A program made the translations under genes and the position numbers. The notes under the pieces are model-generated. The model made no database searches. It was given only the letters and a program-made list of their open reading frames with translations, and had not been told where the DNA came from. A stretch of 32,150 nt of DNA, taken from contig CAJMNM010000035.1 in the NCBI GenBank assembly GCA_905214795.1, positions 1 through 32,150 of the forward strand, read 5' to 3'. This document shows positions 25,904 to 32,150 of the stretch, one piece after another. The stretch's first letter is position 1. Each line of letters begins with the position of its first letter. The stretch comes from an uncultured bacterium (lineage in GTDB: Bacteria > Bacteroidota > Bacteroidia > Bacteroidales > Bacteroidaceae).

Positions 25904-25938
25904 AAAAAGTAGCCGGAGAGAAGACTTCTCTCTGGCTA
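25904..25938 (-). terminator. Terminator/attenuator between rpmF and fabH
   Basis: Arms 25910-25923 (TAGCCGGAGAGAAG) and 25925-25938 pair over 14 bases with one G-A/G-U position (innermost pairs must open for a loop). On the minus strand they are followed by CTTTTTTG. It sits 18 bases after rpmF and 16-20 bases before the fabH start. Confidence 0.75.
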
Positions 25939-25956
25939 TATTCTTTCCTTCAACAA

Positions 25957-26142
25957 TTAAACTGCAGCCTCTTTCTCAATAGCCACCTTACCTCTATAGT
26001 ATCCGCAAGTAGGGCATACTGTATGATAAATGTGGAATGAGCCACAGTTAGGACAAACTGCCAATGTAGGCGCTACAGCCTTATCATGAGTTCTTCTCTT
26101 AAGGGTTCTTGTCTTGGATTGTCTTCTTTTAGGATGTGCCAT
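25957..26142 (-). CDS. rpmF: 50S ribosomal protein bL32
   Basis: This 61-residue large-subunit ribosomal protein has the MAHPKRRQSKTR basic start typical of bL32. A zinc ribbon formed by CPNCG and CPTCG (Cys30, Cys33, Cys43, Cys46) marks the zinc-containing form. It lies 12 bases after the DUF177 gene, the common DUF177(YceD)-rpmF pair, and is followed by a terminator. Confidence 0.98.
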   Translation of the reverse strand: MAHPKRRQSKTRTLKRRTHDKAVAPTLAVCPNCGSFHIYHTVCPTCGYYRGKVAIEKEAAV

Positions 26143-26154
26143 TTTTCTAAGAAT

Positions 26155-26706
26155 TTAATTGTTATCTAATATTTTTTTAAGTTCATTCCAACGCGGATCA
26201 ACCGGTTTCTCCCGGTCCTCACCTTGTGCATTAACATCATCGTCCGTGTCCTCGTCAGAGGCTACAGCCTCATGTTGTTTAAGTACACCCATCATTGCGA
26301 CATTGCACATCCCAGGTTCGTGCACATGTTTGATCGGAATTTCTAACGCAATGAGTTCATACAGGTTCCAGCTGAAATCCAATACGCCTTCTTCATATGG
26401 CACAACAATCAGTTCGCCATCATCTTCGTATTCATCTCCCAGCTTGACTTTTAGTGTACTGACGGTATCAATAGCTTGATCCATGTCATCCAGACAACGG
26501 TCGCAGGGAATCTGCACATTTCCCTTGATACTGAAAGTCAGTTCAAACGCCCCTGCCGTCTTCTTCACCCTCAGGTTTACGTCCACCAGACCTTTCCGTA
26601 TCAGAACATCATCAATAGCTTCAAAGAACGCATTATCCAAACGGAACTGATATTCAGAAACATCAGTTCGCATATTTTTCAAATCAACCTTATAACTATC
26701 GAGCAT
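26155..26706 (-). CDS. DUF177/YceD family protein
   Basis: The DUF177 (YceD/Duf177) family is linked to 23S rRNA processing or accumulation and nearly always precedes rpmF. This copy has the conserved CDRCLDDM motif in the first half and a later GMCN cysteine. An acidic low-complexity stretch (EDTDDDVNAQGED) and the family ending DPRWNELKKIL follow. I place the start at the ATG 26706 (183 residues). The ATG at 26712 is the alternative. The first in-frame ATG at 26751 lies within the promoter (26721-26751), upstream of the predicted transcript start, and can be excluded. Even the preferred start leaves a leader under 10 bases, so translation may begin on a nearly leaderless mRNA. Confidence 0.88.
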   Translation of the reverse strand: MLDSYKVDLKNMRTDVSEYQFRLDNAFFEAIDDVLIRKGLVDVNLRVKKTAGAFELTFSIKGNVQIPCDRCLDDMDQAIDTVSTLKVKLGDEYEDDGELIVVPYEEGVLDFSWNLYELIALEIPIKHVHEPGMCNVAMMGVLKQHEAVASDEDTDDDVNAQGEDREKPVDPRWNELKKILDNN

Positions 26707-26720
26707 ATTCATTTGGGTTG

Positions 26721-26751
26721 CAAAGTTACAAAAAATAAGATATGAGTACAA
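26721..26751 (-). promoter_or_regulatory. Promoter of DUF177-rpmF(-fabH)
   Basis: The minus strand shows -7 TAACTTTG (26721-26728). A 20-base spacer leads to TTG (26749-26751, in GTTG) as the -33 element. The predicted transcript start near 26714 decides the start of the DUF177 gene. Confidence 0.6.
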
Positions 26752-26775
26752 CTAAAACGTGAAAAAACTTATTTT

Positions 26776-27954
26776 TTATGACTTTTTCAGTTCTACTCTA
26801 AAGGTTGTACCCACCCCTATTTCCGACGATTTAACATAAATCCTGCCTTTATGATACTCTTCTACGATGCGTTTAGCCAAAGACAACCCTAATCCCCAAC
26901 CTCGCTTTTTTGTTGTAAATCCCGGACTGAAAACAGTCTGAAAATGATTTTTTGAGATTCCCTTTCCCGTATCAGAAACATCAACAAGCACTTTATCCGT
27001 TTCTTCTGTCACACGAACTGTTATCCGTCCACAACCATCCATCGCGTCAATCGCGTTTTTACATAGGTTTTCAATAACCCATTCAAACAAAGGCGCGCAC
27101 ATCATTACCTCGATGGGATAATCCGGAATCCGGCACTCCATTACTACCTTATTTGATGTACGACGCGATATATATTCTACAACATGTTGTAACACCTCGT
27201 TAAGAGAAGACAGCTTAGGTTCCGGCATGGAACCGATTTTGGAAAAGCGTTCAGCTATCATTTCCAGCCGTTTCACATCCTTGTCCATCTCAGGAATCAA
27301 CTCATCTTCAGGATATGTTTCCTTTAAGATTTCCACCCAAGCCATTAATGAGGATATCGGTGTACCCAACTGATGGGCCGTTTCTTTAGACAAGCCCACC
27401 CATACCTTATTCTGTTCTGCTTTCTTTGAACTCAACAGCGCAAAAATCGCCACTATGACAAAAAACAACACAACACAAAGTTGCACATATGGATACGTAG
27501 CCAGCCGTTGCAACATCACAGACTCATCATAACAGACCTCTAAATAATTGCCGGCCACATTCGTTGAATCCATATCTCCCAGCATTAATCGGATTTCATG
27601 CCCGTCGGCCTTCATTCTTTCTGCAAGCCGTTTGACTTCCGCCATGCTGTCTACATAACAATTTGCCTTCAGCTGAAGATTTCTAAATGTTTGCACAACA
27701 CCGGCCGAATCCAAAACAATCACCGGTATCGTGTTATTTCCGTTAAGCACCTTCAAGACCAAAGTCACATCTGTGTTTTCGTCAGCCTTATTCAAGGTCC
27801 GCATAGCCTCAGCCCAAACCTCCATATTATTACGTTCTCCCTGAGCCAGATCGGCAACCAGAAAACGGGATACAATCAGCGACACCACAGCTATCACTAC
27901 GGCTATTACTACAAGCAAAACCTTTATCCGCTTTATTTGATCATACCACTGCAT
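26776..27954 (-). CDS. Sensor histidine kinase, orphan, HAMP-less
   Basis: The 392-residue membrane histidine kinase has TM1 at about 10-33, a periplasmic sensor of about 120 residues with no named domain, and TM2 at about 155-174. There is no HAMP domain. The phosphoacceptor motif is KETAHQLGTPISSLMAW with His194, a Bacteroidota-type H-box rather than the usual HELRTPL. The ATPase has N-box ENLCKNAIDAM (295-305), G1 DTGKG (328-332), and G2 GWGLGLSL (352-359). All residues needed for autophosphorylation appear present. No response regulator is adjacent, so its partner and signal are unknown. About 200 bases separate it from the DUF2027-Smr gene upstream, and I see no consensus promoter there. 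Confidence 0.92.
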   Translation of the reverse strand: MQWYDQIKRIKVLLVVIAVVIAVVSLIVSRFLVADLAQGERNNMEVWAEAMRTLNKADENTDVTLVLKVLNGNNTIPVIVLDSAGVVQTFRNLQLKANCYVDSMAEVKRLAERMKADGHEIRLMLGDMDSTNVAGNYLEVCYDESVMLQRLATYPYVQLCVVLFFVIVAIFALLSSKKAEQNKVWVGLSKETAHQLGTPISSLMAWVEILKETYPEDELIPEMDKDVKRLEMIAERFSKIGSMPEPKLSSLNEVLQHVVEYISRRTSNKVVMECRIPDYPIEVMMCAPLFEWVIENLCKNAIDAMDGCGRITVRVTEETDKVLVDVSDTGKGISKNHFQTVFSPGFTTKKRGWGLGLSLAKRIVEEYHKGRIYVKSSEIGVGTTFRVELKKS

Positions 27955-28151
27955 AGGCTACGAACAATTCACACACATTAAAAACTTCTTTCTTAAAACG
28001 AAAATGTCGGCCAAATATTGTTCACAACCTCTTTGTCTCTGACAATAATTGACCGACTATTATTATTTACCGGGTATATACACCAATTTGTTTATACAAA
28101 ATCACCTGTACCATATTAACGAATTACCGGCACAGTCTCTAATCCCACCTA

Positions 28152-29246
28152 TCAATGTATCGTTACCATCGTCGCCCCAAAGCCATATTCTCTGAACGAG
28201 GCGTCCTGATATATGCAACTCTTATACTTATATTTCAATTCTTTAATAATAGCATTACGCAATACGCCTTCTCCCTTACCATGGATAAAAACTATTTTGC
28301 GTCCTTTATGCCCCATATTCTCGTCCATAGCCTTGCGGAAAGCTTTCAACTGACACTCCAGCATATCACTGTTGCTCATCCCCTGAGTAGAATCAAGCAA
28401 TTCGTTGATATGCAAATCAACCTCCAGAATCGCGTTAGCCTTATTCTCGTTTTTCTTACCATGATGCTTACCATGTGAATCGTCTGTTTTCTTTTTCAAC
28501 AAAGCATCCTGCAACTGTTCCGCACTCACAAAAACCTGCCGTGCCGGCACATCATCCTTAACGATATCATACATCAACGAAGGTTCCTCAAAGAATATCG
28601 AAGGTTGGAAGGTATGCACCTTATAAAATTTAACGGGGTCAAGCCGAAGTTCTACGTTCACAGCCGGTTTAAGCATAAAAGTCTTGTCCTGTTTGTATGC
28701 AAAGCACTGCACACAAACCCGCTCCATCTCATTCAATACGCTACGCTCAAACTCTTCCATAAACAGTTTGGTATTGGGCTCCACTGTTCCCTGGAAACGA
28801 ACATGCCAATTGGCGCCTTCCGCACTCAGATAAATAAAGTTCACATAATAATTACTGTCATTCACCAGATAAGCCTCAAAAGCTGTTGAGCTCATCTCCT
28901 TAGGCTGCATCGGAACATAGGCTAGAAAAACATTCAGCTTCTCGCCGTCACGACGTTCCAATGGTTTTGCCACAAAGGAAACAGGTCGCTCATCGTCCTC
29001 CTCGTCTTTACCCGCACGGCTGTTCTTAGCCTTAGCCTGACCGGCAGAGCCAGCATTCTCTTTTCTGATTGTATTAACCTTTGCTATATTATAGTCATCA
29101 GTATCTATAACTACACATTCCTTTATCTGCATCGGAATATCAAACCCATCCTCATCTTGTACCAATACTACATCCTTACCTTGAAAACCGGTCACGATAC
29201 CACCGCCAACCTCGCTTAAGAATCTTACTTTATCACCTATTTTCAT
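28152..29246 (-). CDS. DUF2027 and Smr domain protein
   Basis: The 364-residue protein opens with a small beta-barrel-like segment (residues 1-48, MKIGDKVRFLSEVGGGIVTG, KOW/SH3-like). A charged linker (62-90) and the DUF2027 beta-sandwich region (about 100-240) follow. A His/Lys-rich linker leads to a C-terminal Smr domain with DLH (277-279) and HGKGEG (322-327). Smr domains of MutS2-type proteins can nick nucleic acid, and stand-alone Smr proteins act on RNA or DNA. This protein lacks any MutS ATPase, so it is not MutS2. The combination is characteristic of Bacteroidota and its function is unsettled. A -7 box lies at 29291-29298. Confidence 0.92.
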   Translation of the reverse strand: MKIGDKVRFLSEVGGGIVTGFQGKDVVLVQDEDGFDIPMQIKECVVIDTDDYNIAKVNTIRKENAGSAGQAKAKNSRAGKDEEDDERPVSFVAKPLERRDGEKLNVFLAYVPMQPKEMSSTAFEAYLVNDSNYYVNFIYLSAEGANWHVRFQGTVEPNTKLFMEEFERSVLNEMERVCVQCFAYKQDKTFMLKPAVNVELRLDPVKFYKVHTFQPSIFFEEPSLMYDIVKDDVPARQVFVSAEQLQDALLKKKTDDSHGKHHGKKNENKANAILEVDLHINELLDSTQGMSNSDMLECQLKAFRKAMDENMGHKGRKIVFIHGKGEGVLRNAIIKELKYKYKSCIYQDASFREYGFGATMVTIH

Positions 29247-29290
29247 TGTATATTCCTTTTATTACTTTGACTACATTATAATAATAGGTG

Positions 29291-29298
29291 CAAAAATA
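29291..29298 (-). promoter_or_regulatory. -7 box upstream of the DUF2027-Smr gene
   Basis: TATTTTTG on the minus strand matches TAnnTTTG and implies a leader of about 38 bases. No convincing -33 TTTG is seen. Confidence 0.45.
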
Positions 29299-29330
29299 CA
29301 GAAAAACATTGAAACACGAAATGTACAGCT

Positions 29331-29348
29331 CATGTAAGTCTTTACATG
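29331..29348. promoter_or_regulatory. Palindrome upstream of the Crp-type fragment
   Basis: CATGTAA-GTCT-TTACATG is a perfect 7-bp dyad with a 4-base spacer. It lies between the divergent DUF2027-Smr gene and the Crp-like fragment. Size and symmetry suit a dimeric helix-turn-helix regulator. Confidence 0.4.
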
Positions 29349-29456
29349 CCATCATTTAAATCCGCAGTTATGGGTATAACTAAAAGAAACCATATACTCC
29401 TCTACCATTAAACACCATTTTTATTTAACTTTATCGGCCAAAATCCAAATCCGATT

Positions 29457-29774
29457 ATGAACGACATCAACGAATACGATATCAGCAAGATTGACTTATC
29501 AGATTTAAAAGATTTTATCCATACCCATGGTTCTGTCAGGATATTCAAGAAAAACGAGTATCTGTTATATAAAGACTCCCCCTGCCGGTTCATCGGTCTC
29601 ATAGACCAAGGTATGTGCCGTTTCACTCACACCTACTCGTCTGGAACCGAACGCATTGTCGGATTCAGTCTTACCGGACACCTTGTATCCGACTATACGG
29701 CCTGCCTGTGTCACCGTCCTGCCCTGGTCAGCATTCAAGCCATAACAGAATGCCGGGTTATCATTATTCCATAA
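29457..29774 (+). pseudogene. Crp/Fnr-family regulator, truncated to its N-terminal half
   Basis: The 105 codons encode the beta-roll part of a cyclic-nucleotide-binding-like domain typical of Bacteroidota Crp/Fnr proteins: RIFKKNEYLLYKDSPCRFIGLIDQGMCR, then ERIVGFSLTGHLVSDYTACL and SIQAITECRVIII. Family members are about 190-220 residues. Here the frame ends at 29774, before the dimerisation helix and the entire DNA-binding helix-turn-helix. No continuation is found in the other plus-strand frames, so a simple frameshift does not explain it. The next bases belong, on the other strand, to the beginning of a HAD hydrolase. The remnant cannot bind DNA by the usual domain and is most likely non-functional. 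Confidence 0.85.
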
Positions 29775-29874
29775 TGCGAAAGCACTTTACGATTCCTTTT
29801 GACGAATCGGCCAGCGTATAATCAAAGTCAAACAAATAAGCTTTATATTTCTTCATAATCTCTGTTGTTTCCAT
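29764..29874 (-). pseudogene. HAD-family hydrolase, N-terminal remnant
   Basis: Read on the minus strand from the ATG at 29874 (or 29856), 36 codons give METTEIMKKYKAYLFDFDY, then TLADSSKGIVKCFRIME and a stop. FDFDYTLADSS is the HAD motif I (DxDxT) of a phosphoglycolate-phosphatase-like enzyme, where the first Asp is the nucleophile. Such enzymes are about 210-220 residues. Everything after the first helix (CFR) is missing. The frame ends within about ten bases of where the Crp-like frame ends from the other side, so the two remnants meet tail to tail at about 29768. Confidence 0.8.
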
Positions 29875-29959
29875 TCCGGCTGTAAAAATACGAAAATCCT
29901 TGTAAAACACATGTCAGTCATTTTTCACGAGAAAGAAAAGAAAATCAAAAATAAATCCA

Positions 29960-29967
29960 TAAATTTG
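29960..29967 (+). promoter_or_regulatory. -7 box of the ion-channel gene
   Basis: TAAATTTG matches TAnnTTTG. It predicts a start near 29974 and a leader of about 27 bases to the ATG at 30001. A clear -33 box is not visible. Confidence 0.5.
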
Positions 29968-30000
29968 CAACCATTCGTCATCAGAAATACAAATCTGAAT

Positions 30001-30819
30001 ATGGATTCAAAACTTTATCCTCCACGCATGGCAGAGCTGGAAAAGGGCTATAAATTAGTTTACAGAAAGATTCACGAGCAACTGAAGCGGAAATGGTTCC
30101 AATACACCGAACTGTTCTTCATTGTTGGCTCCATCGCTTCGATCATCTACAGCTCGTTTGAAATTTCAGCTCCTTTCCGGACCCAGCTGTTTCTTTTCAA
30201 CTATATAGCCTCTTTTGTATTTACCATAGAATACGTCCTGCGCCTGATTTCCGCACCGATGCAGTATCCCGACAAACGGGGATGGCAAGCCAGACTGAAA
30301 TACATCTTTTCATTCTATGGCATCATTGATTTTGTGGCTATCCTTCCCTTCGTGGTCATCTATACCTATCAGAACTCACCGCATCTGCATCTAGTGGTAC
30401 TGGCCTATATTCTGATTATCTTCAAACTGATCCGCTATTCACGCTCGTTTCGTCTGATCGGCGAAGTGCTTCATGCCGTGCGCGAGGAACTGGTGACCGC
30501 CTATACGGCCTGTGGCATCATGCTCGGCTTCTCGGGCATCCTGATGTATTATATCGAACGATACGCACAACCGGAAGCGTTTGCCAACATCGGCGACGGA
30601 TTCTGGTGGGCCATTGTGGCTTTCACCACGGTAGGCTACGGAGACATCTACCCCATCACCCCGTTGGGACGTTTGCTAAGTAGTCTGATCAGTCTGATCG
30701 GCATTGCCATGATTGCCATCCCTACCGGTATCATCAGCTCGGCTTTCATGAACATGATGCTGGACAAGCGGAAAGAAAGAGAAGAAAAGGAAAAAACAGA
30801 TACAGAAAATAATTCATAA
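30001..30819 (+). CDS. Voltage-gated-type potassium channel (6-TM, one pore)
   Basis: The 272-residue ion channel subunit has hydrophobic segments for S1 (about 36-52), S2 (62-82), S3 (104-122), S4 (about 131-155, ILIIFKLIRYSRSFRLIG with spaced arginines), S5 (165-186) and S6 (222-250). The selectivity filter TTVGYGD (209-215) identifies it as K+-selective. A short charged tail (KRKEREEKEK) follows S6, and there is no RCK/TrkA-N regulatory domain. I use the ATG at 30001, not the in-frame ATG at 29911, because the -7 box TAAATTTG lies between them and the extra 30 residues are lysine-rich and non-conserved in appearance. Four subunits would form the pore. The physiological role is not evident from the neighbours. 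Confidence 0.92.
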   Translation: MDSKLYPPRMAELEKGYKLVYRKIHEQLKRKWFQYTELFFIVGSIASIIYSSFEISAPFRTQLFLFNYIASFVFTIEYVLRLISAPMQYPDKRGWQARLKYIFSFYGIIDFVAILPFVVIYTYQNSPHLHLVVLAYILIIFKLIRYSRSFRLIGEVLHAVREELVTAYTACGIMLGFSGILMYYIERYAQPEAFANIGDGFWWAIVAFTTVGYGDIYPITPLGRLLSSLISLIGIAMIAIPTGIISSAFMNMMLDKRKEREEKEKTDTENNS

Positions 30820-30872
30820 AAACTACATATAATGAAAAACTGTTTCTAATCATGTCCACAGCATTGACTGTT

Positions 30873-30917
30873 GTGACTAGTCCTAAATAACCATTACAGT
30901 TATTTAGGACTAGTCAC
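30873..30917. repeat. Perfect 19-bp inverted repeat (hairpin)
   Basis: Arms 30873-30891 (GTGACTAGTCCTAAATAAC) and 30899-30917 are exact reverse complements around a 7-base loop (CATTACA). No T-run follows on either strand, so it is not a standard intrinsic terminator. It lies 54 bases after the channel gene. It may be a protein-binding site, the end of a repeat element, or a processing/termination structure. Confidence 0.75.
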
Positions 30918-31025
30918 CAAGATACTGCGCGAAACCTCCGATGCGGACAATACTTGCCGGTAAATCCCCACATAATCCGAATAGAAAGCTATCCATTCCC
31001 TCCCGTCTGAAGCCCTCATATTCAT
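30900..31025 (-). CDS. Possible 41-aa small protein ending in the hairpin
   Basis: On the minus strand, ATG at 31025 opens a 41-codon frame (MNMRASDGREWIAFYSDY, then VGIYRQVLSASEVSRSILV, ending TSPK) that stops inside the right arm of the 19-bp hairpin. Its composition is balanced and protein-like, and the segment is richer in GC than ordinary spacers here. I know no such family and see no promoter or leader. It could be a fragment or a frame inside a repeat element. Confidence 0.25.
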   Translation of the reverse strand: MNMRASDGREWIAFYSDYVGIYRQVLSASEVSRSILVTSPK

Positions 31026-31066
31026 TCAAAACAAGAAAAAAAGTTCATCGTCTGCTCCTTTTATAT

Positions 31067-31074
31067 TAATTTTG
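31067..31074 (+). promoter_or_regulatory. -7 box of queA
   Basis: TAATTTTG on the plus strand matches TAnnTTTG, with a predicted start near 31081 and a leader of about 30 bases to the ATG at 31111. The -33 element is weak. Confidence 0.5.
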
Positions 31075-31110
31075 CACACAAATTATATCTCAGTAAAAAA
31101 ACTTAGCACG

Positions 31111-32150
31111 ATGGAGGATACCAAACATATTCAGATCAAAGACTTCAATTACGATCTACCCGACGAGCGTATAGCAAAATTTCCCCTGGCAGAACGGGAT
31201 CAGTCCAAGCTGTTGATTTACCGTAGCGGTACGGTATCACACGACATCTTCACCTCATTACCCGACTATCTGCCTAAGGGAGCGCTTATGGTATTCAACA
31301 ACACCAAAGTCATACAGGCACGTCTGCACTTCAGGAAAGAAACCGGCGCACTGATAGAGGTCTTCTGTCTGGAGCCGGTAAAACCCCACGATTACGCTCT
31401 AATGTTCCAACAAACCGAGCGATGCAGCTGGCTCTGCATGATTGGCAATTTAAAGAAATGGAAAAGCGGACCGCTGACCCGTGAAATAGACATTAACGGC
31501 CATCAGGTAGTACTGAAAGCCGTCCGTGGCGAAAGCCATGGCACCAGCCACTGGATTGATTTCGAGTGGAACGACAGCAATCTGACGTGGGCCGACATTC
31601 TCGAGGCCGTAGGCGAACTGCCAATCCCTCCTTATCTGAACCGTAAGACCGAAGAAAGCGACAAGACGACTTATCAGACCGTCTATTCAAAGATAAAAGG
31701 CAGTGTGGCCGCTCCTACCGCCGGTCTTCATTTTACAGAGCGCGTACTCAGCGACATTGACGCACACGGTATAGAACGCGAAGAAGTGACTTTACACGTC
31801 GGCGCCGGCACATTCAAACCGGTGAAAAGCAAGGAAATCGAAGGTCATGAGATGCATACCGAATACATCTGCGTTCACCGTCAGACCATAGAAAAGCTTA
31901 TCGCACACAACGGAGAGTGCATTGCGGTGGGCACCACTTCTGTGCGCACACTCGAAAGCCTTTATTACATCGGCATACTGCTCAGCCGCAATCCCGACGC
32001 GTCAGAAGAAGAACTCCACGTGCCGCAATGGATGCCCTACGAATACGCTGAAAGCACACGTCCATACGGCAGTCCCGACAACGGAAAGCCCGAGGCCCTC
32101 AGCACACTCCAATCCCTGCAACTGATATTGGACTATCTGAACCGTCACGA
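31111..32150 (+). CDS. queA: QueA-family S-adenosylmethionine:tRNA ribosyltransferase-isomerase, 3' end beyond window
   Basis: QueA transfers and isomerises ribose from SAM onto preQ1 in tRNA position 34 during queuosine synthesis. The frame from ATG 31111 stays open to the window end (346 codons). It has the family landmarks LPDERIAKFPLAERDQSKLL near the start, VFNNTKVIQARL, GSVAAPTAGLHFT, LHVGAGTFKPV, and GTTSVRTLES. Standard QueA is about 350 residues in total. Here more than 50 residues of unusual sequence (SRNPDASEEELHVPQWMP...) follow GTTSVRTLES, and the usual C-terminal NFHLPKST block has not yet appeared. This is therefore a long variant, probably over 400 residues. It could be a paralogue with altered specificity rather than the main queuosine enzyme. 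Confidence 0.88.
   Translation, partial: MEDTKHIQIKDFNYDLPDERIAKFPLAERDQSKLLIYRSGTVSHDIFTSLPDYLPKGALMVFNNTKVIQARLHFRKETGALIEVFCLEPVKPHDYALMFQQTERCSWLCMIGNLKKWKSGPLTREIDINGHQVVLKAVRGESHGTSHWIDFEWNDSNLTWADILEAVGELPIPPYLNRKTEESDKTTYQTVYSKIKGSVAAPTAGLHFTERVLSDIDAHGIEREEVTLHVGAGTFKPVKSKEIEGHEMHTEYICVHRQTIEKLIAHNGECIAVGTTSVRTLESLYYIGILLSRNPDASEEELHVPQWMPYEYAESTRPYGSPDNGKPEALSTLQSLQLILDYLNRH

Noticed and set aside
26731..26778. AT-only inverted repeat after the DUF177 promoter as a terminator of the kinase gene
   Set aside because: AAAAAATAAG/CTTATTTTTT is wholly A/T apart from one G-C pair, has a loop of roughly 28-35 bases, and overlaps the wrong side of the kinase gene end.
29615..29821. 68-codon plus-strand frame overlapping the Crp fragment, as a frameshifted continuation
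   Set aside because: Its translation shows no Crp dimerisation helix or helix-turn-helix. It is a shadow of the two remnants, and the bases after 29775 encode the HAD start on the other strand.
31493..31690. 65-codon minus-strand frame inside queA
   Set aside because: Antisense shadow of a strongly conserved coding region, rich in Arg/Ser as expected from the opposite strand.

Overview
The window is chromosomal DNA of a member of the Bacteroidota, most likely a gut Bacteroides/Phocaeicola-type Bacteroidales. Three things point there. Most gene starts carry the Bacteroidetes -7 box TAnnTTTG (several with a TTTG-like -33 box) rather than E. coli-type promoters. The protein families are lineage-typical: OstA-like/parvulin cluster, DUF2027-Smr protein, DUF4878 lipoprotein, HAMP-less histidine kinase and a long-form QueA. 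The gene order tig-clpP-clpX-recQ and DUF177-rpmF-fabH-era-der is the familiar one. Base composition looks moderately AT-rich and rises toward the right edge.

Layout, left to right: (1) a tRNA-Val cut by the left edge, then a 414-base non-coding stretch ending in the trpS terminator. (2) Minus-strand trpS with its own promoter. (3) A tightly packed minus-strand run, parvulin PPIase > SurA-like PPIase > OstA-like protein > 98-aa membrane protein > mutL, preceded by guaB. (4) recQ with its own promoter and terminator, then tig > clpP > clpX. (5) lptB (minus) facing mlaE-mlaF (plus) across a short divergent promoter region. (6) An accessory-looking block, about 18.35-22.18 kb: a 22-bp-period repeat array, AT-rich DNA and an orphan FtsX/MacB-type permease with a possible sigma-54 promoter. 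(7) Minus-strand DUF177 > rpmF > fabH > era > der > DUF4878 lipoprotein, broken up by internal terminators. (8) An orphan sensor kinase and a DUF2027-Smr protein. (9) Plus-strand right end: a truncated Crp-type regulator abutting a truncated HAD hydrolase tail to tail, a voltage-gated-type K+ channel, a perfect 19-bp hairpin, and queA running off the edge.

Functionally the window is mostly housekeeping. It covers translation (trpS, rpmF, ribosome GTPases Era and Der, queA), protein folding and turnover (trigger factor, ClpXP), DNA repair (mutL, recQ), GMP and fatty-acid synthesis (guaB, fabH), and outer-membrane construction (OstA-like, SurA-like chaperones, LptB, MlaEF). The parts that are not routine are the 22-bp repeat array at 18836-18971, the deletion-like junction at about 29768, the repeat-plus-promoter architecture upstream of the orphan permease, and the inverted 15-mers flanking the recQ promoter. 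No CRISPR array, insertion sequence, phage or complete new multi-gene system was recognised.
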